Part shown: positions 1-11,197 of the stretch, piece after piece
How the letters are laid out: the number at the start of each line of letters is the position of its first letter
How positions within the stretch are numbered: position 1 is the stretch's first letter
NCBI GenBank assembly: GCA_021399445.1
Contig: JAJTUQ010000002.1
Coordinates: 124,001-188,000 of the forward strand
Direction of reading: 5' to 3'
DNA length: 64,000 bases
From: Xylogone sp. PMI_703
Lineage: Eukaryota; Ascomycota; Leotiomycetes
Position numbers and translations under genes: made by a program
Notes under the pieces: model-generated
Databases searched by the model: none
Told to the model about the DNA's origin: nothing
Seen by the model: only the letters and a program-made list of their open reading frames with translations

Positions 1-1496
1 CTTGGATCGATCTAACATCGGGTGAGCCACTCACGATTGGTAAAGAATCAAGAGCAGGCACTTACTGATATTCCAAAACAGAAATGCCAAAATTGCCGGC
101 ATGCAACAACAACTTAACCTTTCCAGTGGTGATTATGACTGGTTGCTAACTATATTTTATATCGCCTATATCGTCTTCGAGTGGTTCGCACTTATGTGGA
201 AAGTTGTTCCTCCCCATATCTGGGCTACTTTCTGCGTTGTTGGCTGGGGCGTGGTTGCAACTCTTCAAGCTGCTACCTATTCTTTCAGTGGAATGATGGC
301 CGCTCGGTTCTTCCTGGGATTCTTCGAGGCCGGATTTGGACCTGGTATACCATACCTCCTCTCGTTCTTCTATCTGAGACATGAGGTGGGTTTGAGAATT
401 GGCTTTTTCCTCTCTGCCGCGCCGCTCGCGACATGTTTTGCTGGCGCATTGGCATACGGTATTACCTCTGGTTCAGGACACCCCGTTGCGAATTGGAGAC
501 TCTTGTTTATGGTTGAAGGATTGCCTACTTTTGTCATGGGAATCGCAACCTGGTTCCTTATGCCTGATAGTGCCAACACTGCCAGGTTCTTCACCGAGGA
601 GGAGAAGATTGTAGCAAGAGCTCGAGGAGTGAGACAGGTTGGTGATGAGGAGGCCCATCGATGGGGCCATGTCAGATGGAAGGATATTGGCGCTGCATTG
701 TTGGATCTGAAGGTATGAATATTGCTCCCTTTCTTTTATTTCAGGTTCATTCTCATTACCAATTCATTTCTTCAACCCGATTATAATCTATTCACAAACT
801 GACAAAATATCCTTACAGAACTGGCTCACAGCCCTAATGTACTTCTCCTGCAACGTCTCCTTTGCCTCTCTTCCAGTGTTCCTCCCAACTATCATCTCTG
901 AAATGGGTTTCGACCCTATTCAATCCCAAGGTCTCTCCGCCCCGCCTTACTTCATCTCATTCCTAGTCGTCATTGGCTCTACATATGTTGCAGACCGGAG
1001 TCGCCAGCGTGGTCTCACAATTATGATTCTCTCCATCATCGGCGCAGTTGGCTACATCATGTGTGCCACCACATCCAGCACCGGTCCACGCTATGCAGGT
1101 GTCTATCTTGCTGCCGGCGGTATCTTCCCTTCCATCAGTAACATCCTCCCATGGGTTCTGAACAACCAGGGAAGTGATACCAAGAGAGGTACCGGCATTG
1201 CAATCCTGAATATAGTCGGCCAATGCGGTCCGTTGCTGGGCACACATATCTACCCTGCTCACCAGGGACCGTTCTATCGCGAGGGAATGTGGATCTGTGC
1301 TGCGTTCATGTTATTCAATGGCTTCTTGGCATTCTCATTGCGCACATTGTTGGTTTGGGAGAATAAGCGACTGGATGCTAAGTATGGTCCTGTGACAAGT
1401 GGTATTACCGATAATGGAGATGAAAAGGTTGAAGGAGGTGGAGCGGTGGGTGTAGGAGATGAGAATGATGGACCGAGGCTTAGATATATCCTGTAA
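1..1496 (+). CDS. MFS transporter, allantoate permease (ACS) family, 5' end outside window
   Basis: Exons <1-21, 82-712 and 819-1496; introns 22-81 and 713-818 are GT-AG and keep the frame. The first residues seen, LDRSNIGNAKIAG, are the conserved loop after TM1 of the anion:cation symporter branch (Dal5/Tna1-like permeases of allantoate, nicotinate and related carboxylates), so only about the first 50-100 residues are missing. About ten further hydrophobic helices are visible, with the usual charged central loop between the two six-helix halves (end of exon 2) and a Gly/Glu-rich cytoplasmic tail ending RLRYIL. It should be a plasma-membrane proton symporter for a small organic anion; the exact substrate cannot be read from sequence. 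It converges with the Pil1 gene, with 305 nt between the stop codons. Confidence 0.93.
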
Positions 1497-1801
1497 TTGA
1501 ATATCATGCGTTCATACTTGGAACAGGTAGAACAGACTTCAAAGGCTTGTAAAAGCTGATTTGAACTACGAAAAGCTAAAAATATAGACATACAAATTGA
1601 TGAGTACTTGCCAAACGAGAGGGATAGGCTAATACAGTGAGAGCAGGCATCATAAGTGTTGCTAATCAAGACGACCAAGCGAAAGAAAAAGCGCAAAGAA
1701 TATCAAAAACAAGCAAAACGGAATCATAAAAGTACAGCGCATCCCATTGTTCCCCAGAAGGGAAAAGAGAATGTCATATATCGATACCCAATCTTCCCAA
1801 C

Positions 1802-3163
1802 TTAAACCGTAGTCGTAGCAATATTCTCCGTTCCCGTCTGCGTCATCCCATTAGGATTGGGATCCGCAAAGTTCTTCCCACCCAATGCACCACTTGTAGT
1901 AGGTGCATCCGTAGGAACCCTCGTAGGCTCGATGCCCTCTGTAGTCACCTGGTTCCCGCCCCCAGCAACATTCTGGCCCCTTGCCGCACTGCCCTCGCTC
2001 CCTACAGTGGCTGCAGTTCCTCCGTGCACTCCACCATTCGCTCCACCGTTAGCTCCGAGATTTGCAGTATCAATCATAGCATCCTGGCCCAATTCCTGTG
2101 CATTGGTAGGTACCTCTTCGAAGTCTGGACGCCAGTCCCGGAGATCCTCTTCTGCGTCGTTGAGGATCTGGCGGGCTTGGTCGAGGTTTTGGAATGGTGG
2201 ACGGGTGTTTCCAGGCACAACAGGGGTATCGTCGAGGAGGTTTAGGAGACGACGGCCGTGGCGGGCGAGCATCAGCTGTTTCTCGGCACGTTCAATGGTG
2301 GCAGCAAATTCTAGGGCGTAGGCTTCTTTGAATTTTTGACGGGTCTGGGTGTTGAGATCAAAGTTAGATATCATAGTGTATTTTGTACGTTCAAGGGCTT
2401 TGCTTATATTGGGGGTGGAGTGAGTGGAAGGGGCATATCGTGGAAGCCAACTTACAATATTGGTCAGTTGCGCTTCTGCAACAAGACTCTCTGCTTCGGC
2501 TCGAACTAATTCCTGTTCCAAAGTCGGGATCTTTGTGCTTTCAGGCTCCTTGGCCTTCAATTTGGCAATCTCGTCCGTAAGTTTTGTCTTATGATCCCGA
2601 GTAGGCTGGACACTCTTCTCCATATTTCGCACATGTTTCAACACAGCTCGACTATCATCAAGATTATGGGCGTACAGATCTTCTTGCTCCCCGAGCTCCG
2701 CAAGGATAACACCGATTTTGTCTGATAGCTCGCTGACAGCATCGTCACTTGTGGCCTCACCCCAATCTGATATTTGCGATGCGATGGAGATTCGCTCTTT
2801 ACCAGCGGCTTCATGAGCTTGGATAAGATGATTTTCGGATTTGATTAGACGATAGAGCTTTCGACTGAGTTCGGGTTGCACTTGGCCACGAAGTGAACTG
2901 AAACTGAATGGATGGCGTTTGCTGCTAGTTGGGCTGGACCCATTTTTGGAACGGATTGAGAGAGCGCGATTCCTGGAAAGACAAGTCTAAGTCAGATTTG
3001 CAGAGTACTTTATGGATATTTCAGTGCTAATGGATTATCTTGAGACTTCTAACAAGTAGGAAATAGAAGCATCGTCCCGCATCTTGCGAGAGTTCTTGCG
3101 AGACAGAAACATTGTGGTCGCGAGATCTATACTGGCTAGTGGGAAGTTGAGAAAAGCTTACAT
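1802..3163 (-). CDS. PIL1: Eisosome core BAR protein, Pil1/Lsp1 family
   Basis: Exons (minus strand) 3163-3162, 2972-2456 and 2344-1802; 353 aa. The ATG is split: AT at 3163-3162, then a 189-nt intron (GTAAGC...CCAG), then G at 2972, giving an N-terminus MNRALSIRSKNGSS as in filamentous-fungal Pil1 proteins. The body carries the family landmarks QPELSRKLYRLIKSEN, LEQELVRAEAESLVAEAQL and LLDDTPVVPGNTRPPF, i.e. the BAR domain that binds PI(4,5)P2 and builds the eisosome/MCC furrows under the plasma membrane. The second intron (2345-2455) is 111 nt and contains no stop, so an unspliced message would read through; splicing restores TNI-TRQKFKEAY, the conserved form. The C-terminal tail (about 100 aa) is Gly/Asn/Thr-rich and low complexity, which is variable in the family. 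Confidence 0.94.
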
Positions 3164-3985
3164 GTTGACAGGAGGATAGAGCTAGATACTACTTCCGTAT
3201 CCTAGTATTCCATCAGAAACTGTCATTTTGAACAGTCGTTCCTTCCACAGCTCCTAGGGTTGGGGAAGCGACGTCATCCGAGCTCTCCTGAGCTCCGGAA
3301 GCTTCAAGGGTTCAACCTACCTTGTGGTTACTACGTATCGCAAAATCAAACTGTATATCGATATTTTAGATAGTTAATATGTGATATGTTGTTTTATAAA
3401 TAGTTATCGAATATATTCAAAAGATTTCATCTGAAGTTGCGCATTAGAAGCTGCCGGGGTAAAAGTGACGGGGTTCTCGGCAGGGTAATGATGTCACCGG
3501 GTGTGGACTTCAGCCTTATCCAGGTTCATGGTCGTGAAGACCCAATTAAGTCTAGTCCCATTCCGTACTCCTGACTGCATTGATTCGTTCTTCAGTACAA
3601 AAATGAATCTATTGTCTAATCCGAATTGTATGCATTGGATCTGATCTAGGGATTGCTGCCGGCCGGCTATCTTGGATCCTTGCTCATATCGCGCCTGGCA
3701 CGGGAAAGATATTTTTTATGATAGAGAAAGAGAGCTTCTTTCTATTTATTTATTTATTTATTCATTCATTAAGTACATATACAAAGTTGCTAAAGAAATG
3801 GGAGTCGATGATACTATTAGACTCAGTTTCGCCTACACTATTAGAGGAGGGTTCAGCGCTTTCGTATTCTGGCTATAGAATGTATTCTATGACTGCTATT
3901 AAACTCTGATATGTGGGCCAGTCATCTTATCTCAATTGAGTCTCCTCTAGACCCATATATCTCAGGATACGCTTCAGTAAAACCT
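3164..3985. other. Intergenic: Pil1 promoter side and 3' side of HD gene
   Basis: No coding exon was recognised. The stretch holds the upstream region of Pil1, then AT-rich sequence with a tetranucleotide repeat (listed separately). Short open frames at 3672-3909 have no recognisable protein sequence. Confidence 0.6.
3743..3770. repeat. (TATT)n / CATT microsatellite
   Basis: Seven 4-nt units: five TATT followed by two CATT, 28 nt in all. A simple repeat likely to vary in length between strains. Confidence 0.9.
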
Positions 3986-4965
3986 TCAAAGTGCGACCTC
4001 CTCATCCCACCACTGCTGAAACATTCGCAACCGTCTCGTCCTCTCTGCAGCAATCTTCTTCCCCGTCTCGGTCTTCATATACTTCTCAACAGGCTTCAGC
4101 CTATTTTCTATGGTATCGAGCGATGCCTTCATACGCAAAGCATGTGCTCCTGTATAGGTGAAACTCCGCCCAATACCCACGGCTCCAATTGCGTCCAACC
4201 TGTCTGCATCCTAGCTCATCAGGGTTAGTATCTCAGGAGTACATAAATAACCACAGCACTTAAACGGTAAGATGGTACAAACCTGCACAACAGCTAATTC
4301 CGGGATCTTCGCAATAAGCTCCTCAACTTTCTTCAAATCCTTCATTTCCTCGGTAAAAGACACGGCACTGCAAATAGTCTGCACCGTCTCCGCGAATTCG
4401 CAATAGTCATAGTCATGACCATGACTGCTGCCACTCGTGCTTTCCACATGGGCCGTTATAAGGTTATACACTTCCCTCGAGACATCTTTGCCTATTGAAA
4501 CTCATTCAAATCAGAAATCAAGACAAGCTTTCTACATCTACAAGAATGTAATAGTATCATGTTTGAAGAAAGCTAAGTTAGACGGGATAAGGCAGGGCAT
4601 AAATCGGAACAAAATGTTTTACGGACCCGGAGCGGCATATTTCTTATCCCCGATATCGTGCAATAGGGCACCGAATCGGATTAGGTCTTTATTATATCTA
4701 AATTGGACTTCAGATCCTGGTTGAAGATGTGCCTTGTGTTTCTCTTCTTCTTCCATAATATACTCTGCAAGTCTTAATACACGCTATATACACCACCACA
4801 GTGAACCGTACATTTAGCCCAATTTCGATTATTTATGAGTATGTTTACATGACAAAGCCTAAGGGGGGAGGAACATACGTTGATGTGTGTCATGTCGTGA
4901 GAACCATCGAGGTTGTTCATTACCTGTTCTACTTTTGGGAGGAGGCTGGTCCAGAGAAGGTCCAT
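3986..4965 (-). CDS. HD-domain metal-dependent phosphohydrolase
   Basis: Exons 4965-4879, 4783-4627, 4491-4283 and 4210-3986; 225 aa. The protein has the complete HD-superfamily signature: a first His in GSHDMTHIN (residues 20-28), the HD pair in GALLHDIGDKKY (about 70), and the last Asp in DADRLDAIGAVGIGR (about 155). It ends in the usual basic KTETGKKIAAERT...WWDEEV helix of the small YpgQ-like fungal/bacterial HD proteins, which are probable nucleotide phosphohydrolases. The exon 2/3 junction uses an unusual donor, GTCCGT, at 4626; the tempting GTAAAA four bases later would break the frame. Function in vivo is inferred from the family only; the substrate is unknown. Confidence 0.86.
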
Positions 4966-5352
4966 TGTGTACTTGTTAAATGATATAGATATAGAAATTT
5001 AAAGCAAAAAGTCGCAAAGAATAAAGAGTGTTATTGAGGGTTGAGAAACTTGGGACAGATGCTGGATATATGTATGGAAGTCACAAAGTACAGTGGGTAC
5101 TGCAGTACGTACAGGGGTAGCAGATGCATGCGTGCGGCGAGTGAGTCACGACGGAAGCAATATGCACAGCAGACTCCACATTTGTCACCAATGCAGAACG
5201 GATTATCCATATGCATATTATTATTGATTTGCGTGTTGGTACTTAATCAGCTTTGTATGTACATGAGACTGAGCGCTAATATTCAGACTTCGCAGTATCG
5301 CCTTCTGCCTGGCAAGCTGATCAGCACTTCCAATCGCATTAGGAAGCCACGC
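4966..5352. other. Intergenic between HD gene start and permease stop
   Basis: Promoter side of the HD gene and terminator side of the permease (both minus strand). No exon seen; overlapping short frames on both strands look random. Confidence 0.6.
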
Positions 5353-7423
5353 CTAGAATAATGCATGAAATACTCTCGCCGGGAGGTTGCTCCAGGTCTT
5401 CTCTGGTGGAACAAAATCTGCGTCAAGCTCAATTGCCCTCATACTAGACGTGACATCCATATCTTCTGCTTTGATCCAGAGACGCCACTGTCTGCTGTAC
5501 AGCTTCCACCCGATATACAGAACGATGACAATCGGACCTGCAAGGAATTGTTGGAAGAAAGCAGACGCATCTGGGTTTCCTCCAACGGGCTAAACCGTTT
5601 CGGTCAGTGATTACTGGAGATAAAAACACGCGGGGAACAAGTGACTCACAAATAAAGCGACGTAGAAGGTAGCTATAATGCAGATAATATTGAGAGCAAG
5701 GCCGTACCAACTGCCGATGACTCCAAAGAGAGCCTCGTACGGAAGCTCATGCTTCGAATGGCCCTGGGCCTTCCAGCCACTTCGGAACCGGATATGTGCA
5801 AGACATATCGAGCCCCAGACGAAGAAGTCAGACAAGCCTGACAATGCAAGGAGCCAGTTGAAGACGGTGCCTTCATTGTTCGCTTCTCCAATGAAAGCTA
5901 GCAACCCGAACATGAGTTGAACGACAATACCCCAAATTGGACGGCCCTTGCTGTCGACATATGCAAGGAATGCCGGTGCCATTCCTCGCTGAGCAAGAGC
6001 TTGCATGGTTCGAGTGGAGCCAAAGGTACAAGAGTTCGCAACGCTGATAACGGAAATGGTGATGATGACATTGAAGATCGAAGGAAGAGCCTTAATTCCT
6101 GCAAGCCTAATAGCAACGACAAATGGAGAGTACTTCGAGTTTGCTCCCGAGGCGTTCAACAAATTCGGGTTATCTGATGGCACGATGAGTCCCAAGATGA
6201 AGAGAGAAACGCAGTAGAAGAAGGTGATCCGCCAGAAGACCTGCTTAGTTGCTTGAGGGAGAGATTTTCGAGGATTCTCAGCCTCAGCCGCACCAAGACC
6301 GGCCATTTCAGTTCCTCCAAAGGCGAATGCAGCAACGACGAATACGGAACAGAAGCCTTTGAAGCCGTTGTTAAATGCGCCGGGGTCATGCCAGTACTTT
6401 GCACCAATATATCCTTGGTTCCCCGTTCCACCACAGTCGATTACTATCCCCAATATGATAAATCCAATAACGCCTAGAACCTTGATGATGCTGAGGATGA
6501 ATTCAACTAGTGAGAATCAGTAACTGCAGAAAGGGCCAAACAAAATAAATGGCTCTAGCAGATTCGGCATACCTTCTCCATAACCACGGACGCCAAAGAT
6601 CTGAATCGTCATGAGGAAGACCAAGAACACCGCAATCCAGATGCCGACATTCAGGTCTTCGCGCCAGAAGCGGATGGTGATACCAGCAGCAGTGAGTTCG
6701 AAGGGCAAAATTGTGAGCCATCCTATGGCATAATCCCAGCCCACAGCGAAGCCCCTTTGCTCTAAAGTTAGTCACTCCAGTTAAGAGCAAATACTATTCA
6801 AAAAGGCCATTGCTACGGAGCTGGTAGGGGAGACTCACCAAGACGGATCCACAAAACGGACGATATAAGTGTAGAAAGCACCATTGACAGGATACAAGAC
6901 GGCTAACTCTCCAAGCGCTTGAACGGTGCAAAGAAGCATCGACCCTACAATGATGTATCCCAGGAGCTAAGAGAAGATAAAGGCAATTCAGGGTTAGCCA
7001 AGAAATAGATGAGACATGAAAGGAGGATTTCCAAGAAAAGCCAAGCTCATACCAAGCTTGCGGGACCGCCCGTAGCCAAAGCGCTGCCAGATCCAACGAA
7101 CAATCCAGCACCGATAGCACCGCCTTCAAGCAGAGAATTATTAGTATGGTTCCTATAGTCTTAGTTGCAGCAAGTAAATGAAGATACTGCCGATTGTTCA
7201 ATGGTGATGATAGTGGCAACATACCAATAGCTATCATCTGCATATGCCGGTTCTTCAACTTCCTGGCCAGGGGATTGGCCTTGACCAGGATGCCATCATC
7301 TAGACTCTCGACATCTCCTGGGCTCTCGTTGGAGTGGTACCCTTTGTCGTCTGGGGTTGCGGTCTGCTTCTCAACGTGAGGAGATGAAGAGTCGGCCATA
7401 TACTTGGGCGCTGGGTCGGCCAT
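5353..7423 (-). CDS. Amino-acid permease, fungal AAP (APC superfamily)
   Basis: Exons 7423-7225, 7123-7053, 6966-6839, 6754-6573, 6506-5650 and 5589-5353; all phases agree and give 557 aa. A hydrophilic N-terminus of about 60 residues leads into the first transmembrane segment with GGAIGAGLFVGSGSAL, followed by GELAVLYPVNGAF and the AEAENPRKSLPQATKQVFWR loop diagnostic of the Gap1/Inda1-type permeases. About twelve membrane helices are present and the C-terminal tail ends PARVFHALF. It should import amino acids across the plasma membrane by proton symport; whether it is broad or narrow in specificity cannot be told. GATAAG motifs upstream suggest nitrogen (AreA-type) control. Confidence 0.93.
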
Positions 7424-7880
7424 AATAAGGACTAGGATAAGGGCAGCTACAACTCTACGATACTGTCTCTATAGGATCTCGCTGGCTGATAGAGACACCC
7501 GACTCCAGCGATAAGAGGCCTCTACTGTCTTAGAAGAAGAAAGGAACACGACAAGAGAAAAGGACTTTTAAGCAGCAGATCCCGACGGGATAATGAGATC
7601 CTTATAAGGAATATGGATGGACCGAGCTCACCCAGGGCAATACCCAGCACCGCAGTTCAAGCAAGGCCATGGCGGATTATCCGTCCGGTCTGGTTCTGGC
7701 CTGGTCCCTATGTGTATCAACACCGAACTGATAGGCATTCGAAGCGCAAGGGATCCAATTGCGTGGGAGCAGTCTCGAGGGTCTTCTCCGGTCAGAAAGG
7801 CAAGGACTCGTAAGAATTCCTGCCGCCCCCGGTCAAGAGAGATAAAGCTCGGATAGGGAGAGAGATAAGAAACACGGCCG
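7424..7880 (-). promoter_or_regulatory. Permease upstream region with clustered GATA motifs
   Basis: GATAAG occurs at 7436-7441, 7510-7515 and 7864-7869 and GATAAA at 7841-7846, all written on the + strand, within 450 nt upstream of the permease start. HGATAR is the core of sites bound by fungal AreA/Nit2 nitrogen regulators. Sites are seen directly; binding and nitrogen control are inferred, and such hexamers also occur by chance. Confidence 0.45.
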
Positions 7881-9982
7881 ATCTTGGGAGTTATCATGAC
7901 CACCCAATGAGACCGGAGCAGAGACGAATGACTGACAGTACCAGGAGTAAGACAGAAATAACTCCAACACCTTGCACAGATAGTTGGGGTATTTGGGGAT
8001 GCAGTCTCTGTGGTTCATTGGAGGCATGCTCTCTCCTCTCCAACGCCTCGGACCGACCAATGGGACAGACGCGATAGCAACAGCTGCTCAATGTACCTGG
8101 AGTCTCACTGCATCTCATCCAGTGAGCCGCACGTGTCCATCAGTTTGCGGAATCCCAATTGTTACGCTTCGTGCATCTGTCGGATCCCATGGGTGTGCTC
8201 TTTCTGTATACAAGTCCACTGTGGTAGAGTTGCAGTACTATTCCCATGACCAGCACCAACGCTGTCAGCAATCAAGGAGACAACAACGAAATTCCCATTG
8301 CCACCATCAGTCGACCAGATCCAGACACGCATCACACGACGGCAAAAAAGAAGGAAACAAAGAAAATGCACATCTGCTTGGTTCTGGAGTGACAGGCATG
8401 CCTACATTAATTATATGCGTGGCCGAGTCGGGAAGCCCAGGATAGACCCCTCCCTCGGGCCTCCCGAAGGAAGATTCCACGCACGAGGGAGGCGAGGTGC
8501 ATCATCATCTCTCGCGCTCCGGGCTCCTATCATCATCAATCAATCCACGATTTATCCAGGTTAGCCACCAGCCCAGCTTACCGTAATCTTTGGGTAATCA
8601 TGGAAAAGAGTGTGCACTTATCCGTATCTGCGAACGAGAGCAATATACCTTGAAGGAGAGAACAAGGAAGACAGAAGCGATTCCTAATACTACATTGTCG
8701 TGACTGTGAGCAACATAGCCGGATAAGTACGGTAAGATGAGATAAGATGAGATGGCCAGAGCTCTACTCCATACACTAGGAGTAATTATATAGGGTTCAG
8801 GCCGCAACCAGAGAATACTCCTATCTAGCATATTAATGCACCATACTATGCTGTATCTACAATACCAGGACCAGTGCTGTACAACAGCAAGAAACCCCCT
8901 AGGTGCCACTACCCTTAACCATGCCTGAGGATCAAAGATAGGACAGCCCGCCCACCTGCCTTATTCAGTGGAGTCCGCGGCCCCCAACAATGTGTGACCC
9001 CTGAACAGGCCTTGTTCTCCCCAGATAATCGATAATCGATAATCTGACACTTGCACTGACAGCCGCATACGGTAGATGCTGATGTGGCGGGAGGCTGGTA
9101 TTTCCTCGCGGTTTCTTTCCCTGGAGTGCCAGTTAGCGTAGGCCATTGGTCATAGTTACCGTGTTCTCACTGCCGGCACTATATTACTGTATCTGTGCGT
9201 AGCTGTAGTAGTTACGGTAGTTATGGTATATTTGGTGCAGGAGATTATCTAGATTCGCTCTACGTGAGATGAGCCTAGTAGTTCAATTGGCATAATGGAG
9301 CAAGTACTGGTATGTACCGGTAGCTACTCCTTAAGTATGTACTCCACTCTCTTCTTACTGTGTTCTCTCCCTACCAGCGCACATTACCAATGTTAGTAGT
9401 TTGGATTAGCTTTTTAGGGGCTAGTGTTTAAGGTGATCGGAGAAGGACATTGGTGGGTCCTCTTTTCCTTTCTCCTCTCTTTTAGTTTAATGATTAGTAT
9501 GTGTGTGGTGAGAGCGGGAAAGAGTTTACTGTTCATTTGAAAATGGAATATAATCGAATACTACATGGAACCCTACAGGTCTTGTATTAGTAACCGAGTA
9601 ATGCCTGTGTCGATGGAGACTACAGATATATACGTAGATGTCACGACACACTGAGGATTCCCAATCATTCAGAAAGGCGTATGGCAAGAGTTGAATAAAC
9701 AATGATAGTAAATTATAGCACACGTCTTCCTCTTAATCGAAGACTAAACACCGTCGTCATATCATAACTCCAGATACCTTAAATGCCATACCCGCCTTTC
9801 CTTCAATAACACCAGAAAGCAAACCCATCCATCATAAACTCGGAAACTTAGTATCAAAATCACTCCAATAAGCCCTCATACAGACCAAGAACCAATAAAA
9901 GCAAAAAGCAAAAAGATAGGGCGGAAGAGCCATTCACCCACCACCCCTTCCCCAACTCAAACCTAGGCTCCCCATGAGCCTC
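7881..9982. other. Intergenic, no gene recognised; short tandem repeats
   Basis: About 2.1 kb with only short frames lacking recognisable protein sequence. It contains a 10-nt direct repeat taagatgaga (8733-8752), which includes GATAAG at 8741, a further GATAAG at 8722-8727, and a heptamer repeat near 9024. The left part is the distal upstream region of the permease. Confidence 0.55.
9024..9044. repeat. (GATAATC)3 tandem heptamer
   Basis: Three exact head-to-tail copies of gataatc. The overlapping ATCGAT at each junction is palindromic. Confidence 0.85.
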
Positions 9983-10303
9983 TCAATACCTCTTGGCATC
10001 CACAATCACAGGTCTACTCCCTCGCCCCTCCGCATAGAACGTCCCGCTCCGTCGATAGCTAGTCTGACTAAACCTCGGCGAAGGAGATCCCGGATACGAC
10101 GCTCGCACCTCTTGTCTCCGTGAGACCGAGCGTACGGGACGAGCTGCATAGATGACTTCTTCCTCGAGGACACGGCTGCGGCTTCGGCCGCGGGTGGAGC
10201 TGCTGCTTCCGCTAGCGCTCTTGTGGTGATGGTGGTGACGGTCGTGATGGTGGTGGTTGTGGTTGCGGCGGGGCGGGTCGTCGGAGACGGCGAAGAAGCA
10301 CAT
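9983..10303 (-). CDS. Small His/Ser/Arg-rich hypothetical protein
   Basis: Single exon, 106 aa, starting MCFFAVSDDPPRRN. It holds two His runs (HHHH and HHHHH, residues 16-26), a Ser/Arg stretch (SSSSTRGRSRSR) and an acidic patch EEEV. There is no signal peptide or membrane segment and the protein should be largely disordered. Short fungal proteins opening with MCFF and followed by basic low-complexity sequence are familiar, but I cannot name a function. The His run could bind metal. The frame is GC-richer at third positions than its AT-rich flanks, which supports it being real. Confidence 0.55.
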   Translation of the reverse strand: MCFFAVSDDPPRRNHNHHHHDRHHHHHKSASGSSSSTRGRSRSRVLEEEVIYAARPVRSVSRRQEVRASYPGSPSPRFSQTSYRRSGTFYAEGRGSRPVIVDAKRY

Positions 10304-10453
10304 TTTCTTTTTGTTTGGTGTTCTTTACTTTTGATTATATTATGTTATGTTCGTACTTTGCTTCTTTTTCTCCTTTAGGCCCTGTTGGAACTTGGAAATT
10401 TTTGTGGTATTGAAGAAGTTGGTAGACGGCAGTGAGTGACACCTCAGGGACTC

Positions 10454-11197
10454 CTAGTAATAACCTGACACAACACCGACTTGAGTAAATCGAATTATCG
10501 TCTCCCAAAAATGAAATATAATTATAAATTCCTTAGACAAGATACTGAAAAGGAAAAGAAGAAGGGTAAAAAAGCAAAAACAAGAAAATCCAGGGTTATT
10601 TGTAAACCTGGTTGCCGCCACCGAGTCCATCCAAGTTTCTGCAGCATTATGTATCATCTTACCATTCAAAGGCCGCAGGCAGCGCTGCAGCTGCAGCGGC
10701 ATGGGGCTATGCAAGTCATCGCGCGAAAACATGATCTCCTCAACTTGCATGACTACTGTATGGATCCCCGCCACTTGGCTCCATCTCACAGGCTCGGTAT
10801 CTATCTCATCGGGGCTGAGATCGGGAGGGCAGTAGGGCTCTCCTCTGTGAATCATCCCGTCCAGCAACTAACTACCGCCACTATATTCTGCACAACAGAT
10901 ACCAACTTCCACTGCGGTAATAGGGCATCCCGTGTGTGTAGGGGAGGCTTGCTTACACAATGCGGCTGAAATAGAGTTTTACGCACACTACGCCGGAAAG
11001 GACTCACCGTGGGAAAGATGATGCCAGATATTCATGGTTACTACTGTACGTATGTCGCTGCCTAGTGGGGCGGAGTCATTACAGTCGAGATTGCCGTATG
11101 CCGATTCTAAGCTTTGTGCTATGGTGTTGATTTTATGTATCGAGGATGATGAAATGGTAGAGCTTGTTCCTGTAAGGAGATATTCTAGATTATGCAT
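10454..11197 (-). pseudogene. Possible two-exon gene interrupted by one in-frame stop
   Basis: A frame from ATG at 11197 runs 63 codons to a good donor (GTGAGT) at 11007; with an acceptor at 10913-10912 (CCGCAG) the 96-nt intron keeps phase and joins a second open stretch. That stretch has a single TAG at 10870-10868 and then continues open to 10454 (HRGEPYCPPDLSPDEIDTEP and onward). Either this is a relic with one nonsense change, a gene with an exon structure I have not resolved, or chance. No family is recognised. Confidence 0.25.

Noticed and set aside
1274..1696. 140-codon minus-strand frame overlapping the 3' end of the first MFS gene
   Set aside because: Antisense to a clearly coding exon, low-complexity Ser/Ser-Phe composition, no family resemblance.
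8395..8480. tRNA-like GCGTGGCCGAGTCGGG segment
   Set aside because: It resembles a D-arm, but no matching T-arm or acceptor stem could be found within tRNA length.
10481..10969. 162-codon plus-strand frame with a Lys-rich start
   Set aside because: No domain; overlaps the minus-strand candidate at the same place and has a composition set by A-runs.
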